Source of the DNA: Purshia tridentata
Taxonomy: Eukaryota > Streptophyta > Magnoliopsida > Rosales > Rosaceae
DNA: 64,000 nucleotides
Assembly: GCA_003254885.1 (NCBI GenBank)
Contig: QANT01007742.1
Coordinates: 1-64,000 of the forward strand
Direction: 5' to 3'
Shown: piece after piece, positions 12,870 through 25,354 of the stretch
Position numbering within the stretch: the stretch's first letter is position 1
How the letters are laid out: the number at the start of each line of letters is the position of its first letter
Notes under the pieces: model-generated
What the model saw: only the letters and a program-made list of their open reading frames with translations
What the model was told of the DNA's origin: nothing
Database searches by the model: none
Made by a program: the position numbers and the translations under genes

Positions 12870-12896
12870 ATGTTTTCTTTCCTGTGTGATAGTTAG
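12870..12896 (+). promoter_or_regulatory. uORF 1 in the 5' leader of the GBF gene
   Basis: A complete 8-residue reading frame, MFSFLCDS, in the presumed first non-coding exon, which appears to end at a donor site at 13081/13082 (AAG then GTATGT). It does not resemble the long conserved sucrose-control uORF of group-S bZIP genes. Whether it lies in the transcript depends on the start site, which I place by inference near 12780-12850. Confidence 0.4.
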
Positions 12897-12917
12897 AAAA
12901 GAAGCTCTCTTTCCTCG

Positions 12918-12950
12918 ATGTTTCAGAGAGACCAAATGCAGAGGCTGTGA
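12918..12950 (+). promoter_or_regulatory. uORF 2 in the 5' leader of the GBF gene
   Basis: A 10-residue reading frame, MFQRDQMQRL, ending in TGA, 21 bases after uORF 1. The 5'-UTR intron would then run from 13082 to about 14875 (acceptor TGCAG at 14871-14875) or to 14850. The second leader exon has no ATG before the true start at 14983. Confidence 0.4.
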
Positions 12951-14244
12951 AGCCAGGGCTTGCCGCCATTGAAGTTAGTTGAAGCTTCGTGAGGAATTTT
13001 AGCGAATTTTGTGGTTTTCTTTTGCTTGATAGTTTGGTTTTTGCACGTGAGGACGTGGAGATTTGGATTTGAGAGTTCAAGGTATGTTAAATTTGGAGCG
13101 CCAGTTGTTTTTTCTTTTTCGTTTTGAATTCTACCCAAGTCTCTGTTTGCTTGCTGAGAAAATGGATAAACTAAAGTAAAGAGCTTGATGCCGTTAATTC
13201 ATGGCCGGTTGTTGGTGAGAAATGCAGGGAGATGAAGGAAATTGAAAGCATGGATTTTTGTAGGCGTTTTTCTTAGTGACGGAACTTGTAATTAGTCTCA
13301 TAGTAACTGCAACATGTTTAAGATTTTCTTTATCCCTTGTTTTCTCACCAACCAAACAGAGGATTACAGTGGAAGCAGAGACCTTGATCTCGACGGTTTC
13401 TCTTGTTTTATGCTGGAATATGTGATTTGATTGATTGATTTGCTTGGTCCACTGGTTTTCTCATCTGATTTTGGTGTGTATTTGCATTACCGTTATATTT
13501 TCTGTTTCAATTCTGCAGCTTCATTAGCACAAAGAAAGAAGAAAATTATTTCAAAATAGAAAATAATTAGTGTAAGATGAGCACTCATGAAAAACCAATC
13601 AAAGAATAACTCATAAAGACGACTCTTTTAAAGAAAAAAAACACGTTATTTTCGCCTTAAGTTTGCGTGAAGGGTACTTTTGTCATCTAGATCTATAGAT
13701 CAACCTTTGTGATAGATTTGGTGATGCCGTCTATCATTATCTTCTAATTACGTGAGTTGGTGGAAAGACGTTGTTGCCCCCCTTTTATTGTTTATTTATG
13801 TATTAAAAAACAATTAGATCGTCTTTTTGTTTTGAAGTTTTGGTTTCTGGTGAAAGAGATTTGAAGGCGTATCCAATATACGCTTGAATAATATCAAAAG
13901 AAAAAAAAAAGAAAAAAAGCCATGAATATAGTTGTATGCTATAAGTTAAAATTGTTCTTTTCCTTGTCTCCTTGAGTTTTCATTTTTAAAAAAAGTTGAT
14001 GAATACTTAACAAAAACGCTGTGCTACTCTAAAATTTGGTAAATATGCAATATCTCAATTCCTGTTCAACTGTGAAGCATAATCAGTCTTTCTATTTACA
14101 CATAAAAAAAAAATATGATATCCCTTTTCTCTCGGTTTCCAATATTTTATTTCTAGTTTGGCAGACATGAATTCAATGTCATAGGATTTTATCATTTCCA
14201 TTAAATTAACCTGTATGCCTATCCCTTGTTCCCCAAACTTGTGG

Positions 14245-14306
14245 GTTTTTTGTTGTTTGGGTATTGATGGCAATTGTTTTTTGTTGTTTGGGTATTGATG
14301 GCAATT
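14245..14306. repeat. 31-bp tandem duplication in the GBF leader intron
   Basis: Two adjacent, essentially identical 31-base units containing GTATTGATGGCAATT, at about 14245-14275 and 14276-14306. It is a local duplication inside the presumed 5'-UTR intron. Confidence 0.85.
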
Positions 14307-14982
14307 GTTTCTTGGGCTTAGTTGACTCATCAGTCTTATTTTTCCTGACAGAGCATATTAGTTTTGGCTTGTTTATTCTCCCCAATAGAAAGTTTGCTTC
14401 AACTTGAACTAGAGAGTTAAGACTGGTAGATATATACTAATTTGTTCTTTGCAAGACACGGGTACAATATAGTTTGTTGAAGAATGATCAAGCAATGAAG
14501 CTCATCTTTTTAAGCCTGTAATCTATAAGCTGATTAGCGCAAATTCTAAATCGATTTTTATTTTGAACTTCTATCTAAGCTATAGGGAGCCTAATATTAA
14601 GTTAAATATGGCATCTTTGAGTCATACTGCTGCCTGTAGGTTAGCTAATTTAGGAAATGTATATGAAAATAACTGAAATATTTCATTTAATTAAGTAGCA
14701 TAGCGGTTTGTTTCAATATTCCCTGCAATTCTAAGATTATTGAGACAAGTTTCATGATGTTTTAATATCAGTGGTTGGATTGATATTGGCTCTATATTTT
14801 TATATGCTGTTCTTTGTAAGGCTTGCAAATTTTCTCTCTGCCAATTACAGCCTCACATGGCTACTATTGATGCAGTGTGGAGTCTGGACAGTCAATATAA
14901 GGGATCAAAGGAGTGATTCTCTAATCAAGGAAGCTCAAAACATTTCCTCGCATTATCTTTGAATAAGTCATAGAGTTTATCC

Positions 14983-17900
14983 ATGGGCAACGATGTTGAG
15001 GGAAAATCTGTTAAATCTGAAAAATCTTCACCTGCGACAGCGGTAATCTGAGATACATTATTTTTCTGTTATTGAAACTAAAATGTCCAAGACATCAAAT
15101 GAACAAGTATTTTTCTGTTTTAGTTATAAAGTCTTGAATTGTAGAGCAACAAACGAGTCTTAGGCTAGTTGTCTACGTTGATATATCGGTTTCATCATTC
15201 TTGGTGATTTACTATTGGAGTGAGTGTCTTGACTATTCTTTTATCCTTTTGAATTGACAGGATCAGACAAATCATTCCAATCAGACCAATGTTCACGTCT
15301 ACCCAGATTGGGCAGCCATGCAGGTACCAATTTATTTTACATTTTTGTTCAAACAACTTTTAGTGGATTCATATTGTGGTTTTTCATATGAACTGATCCT
15401 CGCTAATATTTTATATCTTCAGGCTTATTATGGTCCCAGAGTCGCTCTCCCCCCATATTACAACTCAGCTGTGGCTTCTGGCCATGCTCCTCATCCCTAT
15501 ATGTGGGGTCCACCACAGGTACTGCCTCATGCATCAAGGCAGTTTAAGCATTCAATTTAAGTTTGCAATTTCCTACATATGCTGGAATAACTTCAGTATA
15601 CTGTAAAGTGTGATGAGTTGTTAACTAGTTAATTGTTTCAGCCTATGATGCCACCCTATGGGGCACCTTATGCAGCAATCTACTCCCATGGAAGTGTTTA
15701 TGCACATCCGACAGCTCCTCTTGTAAGTTTAAGATCTCATCATTTTAGGTGAAGATCCCAAATTTTTGTAAGAGTTTCTGTTTGCTTTCTAATTTGGAGA
15801 GTGATTGATTAGATTTTTCAAGTGTCCACACTTTGAGTTGAGAGGCTATACATCTTGAAAGCGGAGGCTATAGATTTTATTTGCTCCATTATTTTACTGT
15901 TATGTAAATACATTTATATTAGGACTTGGTGGACATCTCAATTGCTGTTGATTGCCCCATGCTTAAGCAACGAGCTTTCCCATTTCTTTATGCTACATAT
16001 ACCTCTCCATCAATAATTCATAACCCCCCCTCCCATAGTCCTGCACAAGTGGTTGTCCACCCCTGTTTAGTCCCCCATTAAGTCACCCCCTCAACACCCA
16101 CTTTTTGTCCCTGTGTTACTGAACTTAGAATGGTTACAAGAATGGAATTTTCTCGCATAGATGATGAATTGTTTTTGCTGATGCAGGGATCACATGGTCA
16201 AGGGGTTCCACTATCACCTTCTGTAAGTGAAGTTTGCACCTCATCATTTGCTTTTATCCATTGTAGCTGTATACTCATCCATCATGTTATGTGACTTTAT
16301 TATGGTGTGATAATGCAGGCTGCAAAGAATTTGAATATCGAAGCACCTACAAAGTCATCTGGCAATTCAGATCAAGGGTTAATGAAAAAGTTGAAAGGAT
16401 TTGATGCGCTTGAAATGTCAATAGGCAATGGTGGTGTTGAAAGCACTGAAGGTGGGGCTGAACATAGTCTCTCCCAGAGGTTTGTAAACCAATTTTTTAT
16501 CTTTCTTCCTCATTTCCCCCACTTTTAGATTAGGCTGTACCTTCTAGTGGATCGATCTGGTACTCTCGAGTAGATTGGAATTCTCCTTTTGCTCCTATGT
16601 ATCTACAAAATTTGGCCACTAGAGTGGGTTCTTCCTAGTAAACTTATTGTTTCTCAGCTAATTTTGGTATTTTATGACCATGTAAACAGTTCAGGGACAG
16701 AAGGTACTACCAATGGAAGTGATGGGAATACTTCTGGGGTGAGGGGACTTCAGCCTTTGCAAGTATTATATGTCTGCGATGCTTTTAATTTTGTTATTTG
16801 ATTTGAACTTGTATTTATTATGCTGGTTTATGGTGAAGTTAAATTGCAATATCTGCACATTTTATGTCCAGGCAAATCAAACCAGAAGAAAAAGAAGTCG
16901 TGAGGGAACACCAGGCACTGGTATGACTCTGTTCTTCACCAAGTGTTACATCTTGATGAACAATAGAGTTAGCCTGCAATCTCTTCCTTTATAGTAGCTA
17001 TCTCTCATCCCATCTTGTGCATGGTTTAGCCCAATGCATGGATGGTGCCTTTGATAATAAATGGTCTCTTGCAATGCATTAGATTTGCACTCTATGCCCA
17101 TTGTTGGTTGGTCAAATTAATGGATCTTGCTATAATTTAATGTGTGATTATTCATGTTGGTTGGTGGATACATTCACCTCTTACCCGTACTATGTTATCT
17201 TCCTACATTTTGGGGAGAAAATTTTCCTTTTAATTTATGTAGAATGTTTGTTGGAAATTTATTTACAATGTTACGTAGAGATCCAGATTCTGAATAAACA
17301 GCTGATGAAGTTTGCTGTTTCAGAATTATTCCAAAAAGCTTAACATTTTGGATGTGAGTCAATTATTGTTATATATCATAATACTCCCCCTCACAGGTGT
17401 GATCTAGAAAGTCTTAACACATGAAATTTAACGTTAATTTAGAAGTTCTAGGGGCAGAGACTTGAACTTGGGATCTTCTACTCTGATACTGTGATAAATT
17501 CTATAGGTTTATTACTGGTCTCAAAAGATTAAGTTGTTAGACTAAAATCAAGTTCTGAAACTTATTTTTTCTCAATAGTTGTTCCAGTAGCTGGAGATGG
17601 GAAGACTGAGATGCAGACCAGTCCAATTTCTGCAAAGGAGGTACATCTGGCTTCTGATAAGGTGTTGGGTGCAACTGTTGCTGCTGCTGGTGTCCCAGGA
17701 AAATTGGTTGGACCAGCAGTTTCTCCTGGTATGACCACAGCATTGGAAATCAAGAATGCACCTAACTTGAACTCTAAGACAAGCCCTACTAGCGGCCCAC
17801 AACCCTGTGCCGTTTTGCCTCCGGAAACCTGGTTTCATGTATGGTCTGCAAATGTGACTCTGTGGTTTTTAGATGTGTATCTGTTTTGCAAACTACATCC

Positions 17901-18585
17901 AAGATTTGCTTAACTGAATGTAGATTCTGGTGGTTTGATTATGTTTCACAGAATGAACGGGAGCTAAAACGGGAGAGGAGGAAACAGTCTAATCGGGAAT
18001 CTGCCAGAAGGTCCAGGTTGAGGAAGCAGGTATGGAAGTCGCGAAACTGCTATGTTTTTAATATTCATTTTTGCAGAAAAGTTCTTTGTTTGGGGATATG
18101 AAGCTAATGCTTTAGGTTCTTTCGTCCAGGCTGAGACTGAAGAACTTGCACGAAAAGTTGAGTCCTTATCTGTTGAGAATGAGACACTCAAATCTGAAAT
18201 AAATCGATTAACAGAAAATTCTGATACACTGAGGCTAGAAAATGCTACACTAATGGTACATCCACATGCTACTCCAGAATTATTTCAATCGTCAGAGACT
18301 GCTGCAACTTTAATACATGTTATTCTTTGCTAATTTTGTTGTTCGACATACCAGGAGAAACTGAAAAGTGCACGGGCAGGACGAATGGAAGAGATTATCT
18401 TGAGCATTGATGACAAGAGGGTCCAACCTATTAGTACGGAGAACCTACTGTCAAGGGTTAACAACTCTGGTCCCATTGCCAGGGATGCTGAGGAAGAAGG
18501 TGACATGTATGAGAAAAACTCGGGGACTAAGCTCCATCAACTCCTGGACGCAAATCCAAGGGCTGATGCGGTTGCTGCTGGCTGA
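14983..18585 (+). CDS. GBF3: G-box-binding factor, group-G bZIP (GBF2/GBF3 type)
   Basis: Twelve coding exons: 14983-15042, 15261-15323, 15423-15518, 15642-15722, 16187-16222, 16319-16479, 16690-16738, 16872-16920, 17579-17838, 17952-18029, 18130-18255, 18355-18585; 1290 nt, 429 residues. The N-terminal third is the Pro-rich domain of GBFs, with the hallmark VYPDWAAMQAYYGPR and PYMWGPPQ blocks. A basic patch RRKRSREG precedes the DNA-binding part. The basic region is in exon 10 (residues 286-311, with NRESARRSR) and the zipper has Leu at 317, 324, 331, 338, 345 and 352. The protein acts in the nucleus as homo- or heterodimers on CACGTG elements of light-, ABA- and stress-responsive genes. The GBF3 symbol is my best subtype guess; GBF2 is possible. 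The exon split over the basic region matches the family. Its leader carries two uORFs and the promoter carries G-boxes. Confidence 0.93.
17285..17520 (-). mobile_element. Retroposon-like fragment in a GBF intron
   Basis: On the minus strand the segment reads GTATCAGAGTAG, then a degenerate B-box-like AAGTTCAAGTC, and later GGGGGAGTATTATGATATA and TTGACTCACATCC followed by TTAAGCTTTTTGG. This series of phrases recurs in plant genomes next to retroposed elements. It is old and incomplete; no terminal repeats or coding parts are visible. The ends are approximate. Confidence 0.3.
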
Positions 18586-20163
18586 TAATGGACCGGCATT
18601 TGTGCAGTTACCTTAATTATGTAGTTTTGGCATATTACAAGCCCAAAATTACTGCTAACAATAAGCAGGAGAGAGTGTGACAGCTGAACAGGATTGGTAT
18701 TGCGGTGAAACCTGAGGCTCTAATTTTTACTTTGTGGTTAATTATCTTATGATAGAATTAATGGCCTTGTTAGAAAAGAAAAAATAGAATTCAGACTTCA
18801 GAGGTGCTGGTATGGCCGCTGAAAGGTGATGTACATTGAAGAGTGTAGAGATTTTAGAGTAGAAAAACTTTGTCATGTGTCTTGGACTTCTGGCTGTTGT
18901 GTAAATTTAGTTACCAATGATTTGGTGACACTGCAACAATATGTGAATGAGAAGACATGTTTTCTTTAGTCAGTTACTTGAATTGCCGATTTTCTTTTTT
19001 CTCTTTTCTTTTTTTGAATTAACATCTTTTGCTACATTATGTTGGGTAAAATGAGGAGAAAACTCAGGATAATTCCCTCCTCAAATACTTTGATATACCT
19101 TAAACTTTCAACACTCCTTTAATCCAACCCAAATTTTTGAGAAACTATTCTTAATATCACACCAATCTCATTCCCTCAACCAATTGGGTCACCGTCCTCT
19201 TCCATTGTCCCTTCTTTCTCAAATTACACACTTGAAAAGGTTTTAGATCTTTACAATTGTTACTTGTGTAATATAAGTTGGTGGCTATACTTGATTCCAT
19301 TGGTAAATGTAATTAGGTGAGGAAATACATACACCTATATTGCTACTTTACAAAATGGTGAGAAAAAAAATCTGTAATGTTATGTTAGGGACCATACATA
19401 TTTCTAAACAATAATTGAGCACATTTTGAATATAACTTGTTTAAACCTTTATTATGACCCCCAGTTATGAAAGGTCAGTTACTGATATCTCACTTACCAC
19501 AATATTTGGTAGAGGATTGCTAGATAAATCTTTTTGGCAACATTATTTGCTAATTAACCTTTGAAAATAGGTCTTATTGAAGAGTTAATATATGTACAAA
19601 CAATATGAACTATTTAAGTTTTTGCTACTTTATAAGGGATTTAATTTGGCAATACTTTTAGTAAAAGTGTTATTATTTGTATTTGACAAAAAATTTAAAT
19701 AGTGCTTTTGGATTATTCAATAAGCACTTCCAAGTACGCTTATGTGCACCCAACAAAACTGCTCCCAATAAAAACATTATTGAGAAAAAATGCTTCCTAC
19801 ATAATCACTCCCAAACAAGCCTTTAATTAATTAGATTAGCTAATAGTTTATTTTCATTATGAATTGATCCTTGTCTTTTGCTTATAATGAGTATAAAGAA
19901 CTTAGGACCTACCTTCATTCAGTTGGTGTTAATGTCAAAGTATCCTATTGTTTGACATACATGTCAAAGAATTGTTCCATCTTATTGGCACAAGAAAGAG
20001 TGATCTAAACTTCGATTCAAAGGTAATTCCTAATGAAGCCACTATTAGTATATCTCATAGTCTACCGATATAATATATTGACAAAAATCATTCGGTAAGT
20101 TACCTTACCACTACTACCACCTAATTTATTGGCCTTGTGCTACTATTACTACCTCAATAAGCC

Positions 20164-20402
20164 ATATTGATATCCAAATTATTGGCCATATTTCAAATCA
20201 ACAAGCCCACAATAGACCTAGGAGGACACAAGCTGTATAATCTCACTTATATTTCATGTTCAAAGTTGGTACTAGCATTAACAAATTAATGTTGAGGTTG
20301 GTGAAGTCTAATGGATGCCTCTCATAGTCTCATTCATAAATTAACATATTTAAAGATAAATAGTCTTCTCAAAATTCTTTTATTTTAAATTTAACTTAAT
20401 AG
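20164..20402. repeat. Direct repeat, copy 1
   Basis: It shares a collinear series of phrases with copy 2 (20756-20990): TTGATATCCAAAT, then TCAACA-GCCCA, AATA-ACCTAGG, AGCTGTATAA, CATGTTCAAAGTTGGTAC, GAGGTTGGTGAAGT, TAATGGATG and finally a TATTTTAAATTT block. The copies differ by many substitutions and small indels, so the duplication is old. The segment between them has no recognisable genes. Confidence 0.7.
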
Positions 20403-20755
20403 CCATTTTACTCCTTCAATTATGACTTGTGCATTTAATTACTTCCTAAGTTAAAATTTTAGTAAATAAAGACATCAAAATTTAAAAAATAGGTCATTGT
20501 GAGTTAATTTTTTTAAATTTCATCCAAATTTCAATCCAAAAATTCGTGTTAAGGAAAATTGGATAATTCAAACCCAAAGCTTTACATGAGCTAGATATAG
20601 TTGAAATTATCAAAACTTGTCTCATTTTTCAAAATCTAAAATATTAAAGGAATAAAATTTAGTCGAAATTAAAATACATTTACAGAACCCATATAAGATG
20701 GTAAATATGAATTTTTCATTTTCTGAATGAAAATTTAGATAAAACCCAATAAGAC

Positions 20756-20990
20756 AAATTGATATCCAAATCATTTGCCATAAATCACATCAACAGCCCA
20801 TAATAAACCTAGGTGGAGACGAGCTGTATAAAAAAATGTTCATGTTCAAAGTTGGTACCAGCATAAAAAAATGTTGTGAGGTTGGTGAAGTGTAATGGAT
20901 GGCTCACACAAAACTCAAAAAATTAAATTTTTTTATTACTGAATAGTCTCAATCTCAAAATTCCCATATTTTAAATTTTGACTTCATGTA
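20756..20990. repeat. Direct repeat, copy 2
   Basis: This is the partner of 20164-20402, in the same orientation and offset by about 590 bases. It carries the same ordered phrases, including CATGTTCAAAGTTGGTAC and GAGGTTGGTGAAGT. Neither copy has a clear TG...CA end or a primer-binding site beside it, so I do not call the pair long terminal repeats. Confidence 0.7.
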
Positions 20991-22086
20991 GTTCTCGTAT
21001 CTCCACGTCCTAGATCTCTGCAACAGCAACACAAGAACAAAGACCATTTTTTTCCCTCCTCCTTATCATACACGTTCCCTATTTTCACTCACTTCTTCTC
21101 ATGCTTCCACGACCTTGCCCCCTACACGGCTACACCTTTGTTTTATATTTGTTTTGTTCTTTTGGGTTCCTTTAAGCATTAGTTTCCATTATTAATAGCA
21201 AATTCGAAACACTGAATGCTTCCTAGGAAAAAGGGTTGCCTTAACACTTAAAACATTTACTTAGTTTTGGTGTTCTTTCAAGGTATCCAGTGGGCATTGT
21301 CTAGATTGTAAGTTTGAGTCTTTTGGTTCAATTGAGATGTTGTGTCTGGAAATTTCTGACTTTTAGGAGCTGACTTATTCTAGTTTTTGCTGGTTTTTGT
21401 TAGAACTTAAGACTTTTAAGGTAGTTAAGAGTAAACTACAGATAAAGTTCTTTCTGGATAGAATTGATTCTTTTTCTTTTTTCCTTTGATGGATTTTTGA
21501 AAAAGGGATGTTACAGTAGAGAATTGGGTTTTATTTTGTTGATAAACATGTTTTAACCTGGGGGAAAAAAAAATGAAATCCAACCAAGTCAGGAATACAA
21601 ATTTTGATTTTACCTTTTCTTCTAGAGTAAATTGATTGTCTTCATCTGCTGAAATATGACAAAAAATCTGGGGACTTCTTTTATGAGTTTTAGGTAGGTG
21701 CTGGAGGTTCCTGTGCAGCTGCCAAATCTCAACTTTTGAGTTTTCTGGATTTGGACTTTCCGGGTTCATTGCCATTTTCACAGGCATTAGCATTTTGGGG
21801 TTATCTAAAAGTCGGGTTTTCTAGATCTGAGGGATAATGGTAGATAGAGATTAGGAGTAGCTGAGTTTTCTTTTTCAATTCACAAGATCACTTCTTTTTC
21901 ACAAGATATAGGTGTTTGGTCATGTTTAGATCTTTAACTGTCTCAGTGTGACTTGTTTTCCTTTTAATCCGTCACTGTCGGTTTCCTTTGTTATAAAGAG
22001 GTTTGGTTAGAGCTTGGAGGGCCCTAGGTGTCTGTCTTATTGAGATAGTAGAGCTAGAGGGGTAGAGCTCTGTTTGTTTTCTCAAA

Positions 22087-24473
22087 ATGGGGCAATCAGC
22101 AGCAGAATGCGATTATAGGGCAGCAATTGAGATTTCAAGGGACTGGAATGGGGTCCAACAAGTAGTGCTTCAGAACCCACAAGGGGCTTCAGCTCGGGTG
22201 AGAATCTCTTCCTTTCGCCTTTTGAGTTGGTTCTTTTTGTAAACTATGCATTTAGAATTATCCTTAAGTTGTTAATTCCTAATGGGAGAACTTGTGCTCA
22301 TATACCAATTACCATGTTTAGTTTCTGTGTAATTGGGGTGTTTAATGTGCTTGGGATTAATGATTTTTCTTCTGATTGTATAGGTTAGCTTGCATGGAGG
22401 ACAGGTCACTTCATGGAGGAATGAGCACGGAGAAGAACTCCTATTCACGAGTAGTAAGGTATAATTTTTCACAGTTTTGTGGCTTTTGTAGTTTAATACA
22501 ATTAATTTTGAGCTGCTGTCGTTATATAATCATTTATCATGTGTGGCATGAATGTTGCTCTGTATTTTAGACTCGTATTAGTGCATTGGTGACCATGGAA
22601 CACAAATTTTGTTTGTCTAATTATTTAGGTAAGCAATCACGAAATATGTATTAGTAGCAGCTTTCATCCAATCTGTTCTAGTTGTTAGTTGATGAATGAG
22701 GTTGTAATCTGACTTTGCATTGGTGCAGATTTATAACTGCGTTTTCTGTTTTATGCAACACTATGCTCTGATACTAGAGATTTAATTGCATCTTCATAGT
22801 GACAATAATAGTTGAAAACTTATCTTGCCCACTAGAGATACTTCTTTTTTAACTTGTGTTTACATAAATCACAGGCAATCTTCAAGCCCCCAAAAGCAAT
22901 GCGAGGAGGAATTCCAATTTGTTTCCCACAGGTATTATTAATTATTCTTCTATACAGAACTATCATTAAAAAATAATAATATAATAATAAAATATAAAAA
23001 GCTCCTACTGATGCTTTTTAGTTTAATTCTTCTGAAGTTTGGGAACTGTGGATCACTAGAGCAGCATGGTTTTGCAAGGAACAAGGTCTGGGCAATTGAT
23101 GATAATCCTCCACTGCCTCCCCCAAATGATTCCCATGGAAAATCCTTCATTGATCTACTACTTAAACCATCTGAAGACGACCTGAAGTGTTGGCCTCATA
23201 GGTATGAGCCTGGATGCTGTTTCATTAGATAAAATGGGTACAAGTAACTCTTTATTTTTTATATATTCTTTTTCTATCCATGTGAAAAGCAATAGTATGC
23301 TGCTAACAGACCTAGATTGTCTTTTCATGTTTTCCCTCCCTTTTCAGTTTCGAGTTTCGTCTTAGGGTGTCTCTTGCAACAAATGGAGATCTGGCCCTTA
23401 TATCGCGAGTTAGGAATGTCAATGGCAAGCCGTTTAGTTTTTCTTTTGCCTACCACACTTATTTTTTGGTTTCTGATATAAGGTAGAGGGTACTATTGGT
23501 TGAATTCACCATCATCTGCGTTCTGGTTGTTGCATAAGTGCTTCCATTATAGACATGTAATTTGGATTTATTTCTGTGAAAATGACTTCTGTCCTTAGTG
23601 AGGTGAGGATAGAAGGGCTGGAGACACTTGACTACTTCGACAACCTTTGTCAAAGAGAACGTTTTACAGAACAAGGAGATGCCATAACTTTTGAATCTGA
23701 GGTAAATTTTGTTTACTTTTGTTATATAAAATGGATAGTTTTTACTTGTATAGCAGGAAGGCCCTAGAGTTGGTTAATGAGGCCAAGAGTTTTTTGGACA
23801 ATAAATGTAGAGGAATGAAAATGTAGAGGCTTTGGCTTATAAATTTTTCTCTCCGCAGGTTGATCGACTTTATCTAAGTTCACCAAATGTAGTTGCAATC
23901 CTTGATCATGAAAAAAAGAGGACATATGTAATTAGAAAGGAAGGACTACCAGATGTTGGTAAGCTGGCATATATTTGACATGTTCTTATTGTTATAAATT
24001 TCTTATATATAAACAAAGTGAACTTTTCAAAATTGTTTTGCCAACTAGTAACAGTGAAAGAAATTGACTGTTGAGCTTTTATATTCGATTTCTATTTCTT
24101 CTGTGCAAAAGGGATGAGCTTTGGCTAAAAATTACATACAATACTGCATTGGCACAGTTGCACATAAAGATGACTAGATGCATAAATCTGTTTAATTGCC
24201 TTCCAAGATTTATGATATTGATGATACTTGGCTTTCTGTATCAATTCTATTTCCCCATGTACAGTTGTTTGGAACCCGTGGGAGAAGAAATCAAAATCCA
24301 TGGTTGATTTTGGCGATGAGGAGTATAAACAGATGCTTTGTGTGGATGGGGCAGCAATTGAGAAACCCATCACCTTGAAGCCAGGTGAGGAATGGACAGG
24401 GCGATTGCAGCTCTCAGTTGTGCCTTCAAGTTTCTGTAGTGAGCACCTTGGTCTTGAGAAGGGAGGTTTTTGA
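22087..24473 (+). CDS. Glucose-6-phosphate 1-epimerase-like protein
   Basis: Eight exons: 22087-22197, 22384-22458, 22875-22931, 23038-23201, 23348-23482, 23599-23701, 23859-23958, 24265-24473; 954 nt, 317 residues, the family's normal length. All junctions are GT-AG and keep phase. The protein is the aldose-1-epimerase-like family once called apospory-associated protein C. It interconverts alpha and beta anomers of hexose 6-phosphates (EC 5.1.3.15), presumably in the cytosol since no targeting peptide is visible. Motifs: LHGGQVTSWR near the N-terminus; GGIPICFPQFG for substrate binding; LEQHGFARN with a conserved His; SFAYHTYF with the candidate catalytic His; and MLCVDGAAIEKP near the C-terminus. 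At the last site the catalytic Glu of yeast and bacterial relatives (CVE) reads Asp here. Substrate identity rests on family knowledge. Confidence 0.92.
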
Positions 24474-25152
24474 GGATTAGTACAGAATTTCTAGGGTAAA
24501 GGGCTTTAGTTTATGGTGTACTAGCTGATTAGAGTAGTTCCTGTTTTAGTTTGTTACACTTGGAACTAGGACCATATGAAATCCTGTAATGAAACTGAAA
24601 CCTCCAGCCACCCCCTCTCTATCTTCAGAGTTCTTTGTGAAAGAGTGGGAGGGGGATGAAAAATTAATGACATCTAAAAATTGTGATAATTTCATCCATG
24701 CACTTCGTTATGCTTATAGCCGAAAGGGTAATGTGTTGTGTTAAAGAGATTTACAATTATATCCAACTTGAGAAAGTGGAGGAACTTATAGGTGAGGAAG
24801 GTGTTAAAACTTCTAACAAATATGTTGCAGGTTGATAGCATGAACATGTTAATGAAACAGTGGAACAGTGGAACCCCATTTTCTCTCCCACCCCTTAAAT
24901 ATATAACAGCCTACAGTATAAATTTATTATAACCAACCTCTTTGGAAAATTTGACAGTAAAGCTGAAAAAGGAATAAAAATTGAACAATTTCCTAATCAT
25001 GAGATTGAGGAAAGATTATGCTGGAAAGACTAAAAACGTGTTGGGTATTGCTGAATTGGATGAATTTTATTCTGAATATGAGAGAAGGCAAAATCATGTT
25101 AAAACTTAAAAGGAAATAAAAATAGGAAAATGCCTAAAATAAATAAGAACTC

Positions 25153-25224
25153 TATCAAAGCCAGGTTTCGATCCTGGGACCTGTGGGTTATGGGCCCACC
25201 ACGCTTCCGCTGCGCCACTTTGAT
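25153..25224 (-). tRNA. Initiator tRNA-Met (CAT)
   Basis: A full 72-base cloverleaf on the minus strand, without encoded CCA. The acceptor stem ATCAAAG pairs perfectly with CTTTGAT, the discriminator is A, the anticodon loop is CCCATAACC with anticodon CAT, and the T-loop region is GGATCGAAACC. The 5' A and T-loop ATCGAAA are features of eukaryotic initiator tRNA, and the body matches the plant initiator tRNA as I remember it. The acceptor stem has an A:U pair at position 5:68, where I recall G:C in the common plant gene, so both sides changed and pairing is kept. A T-rich stretch follows and can act as the pol III terminator. Confidence 0.93.
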
Positions 25225-25354
25225 TGTTGAAATAAATAACCAATAATAATATATTTAACATATTTAATTAAAGTTACCAAGCGGTGAGCAACCCAGGAGG
25301 AACACAACACCTTACGCATAACATGTGTAACACGAATATTTACTCTTGAAAGCG

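Larger units (their letters stand above)
18586..22086. other. Intergenic region with a pair of diverged direct repeats
   Basis: The first 400 bases are the 3' flank of the GBF gene. From about 19000 the DNA is AT-rich and non-coding, with a direct repeat pair at 20164-20402 and 20756-20990. From about 21000 it becomes the upstream region and probable 5' leader of the epimerase gene. A leader intron is possible but I could not fix its sites. Confidence 0.5.

Noticed and set aside
20164-20990. Long terminal repeats of a small retroelement
   Set aside because: No TG...CA ends, primer-binding site or polypurine tract is visible, so I list only diverged direct repeats.
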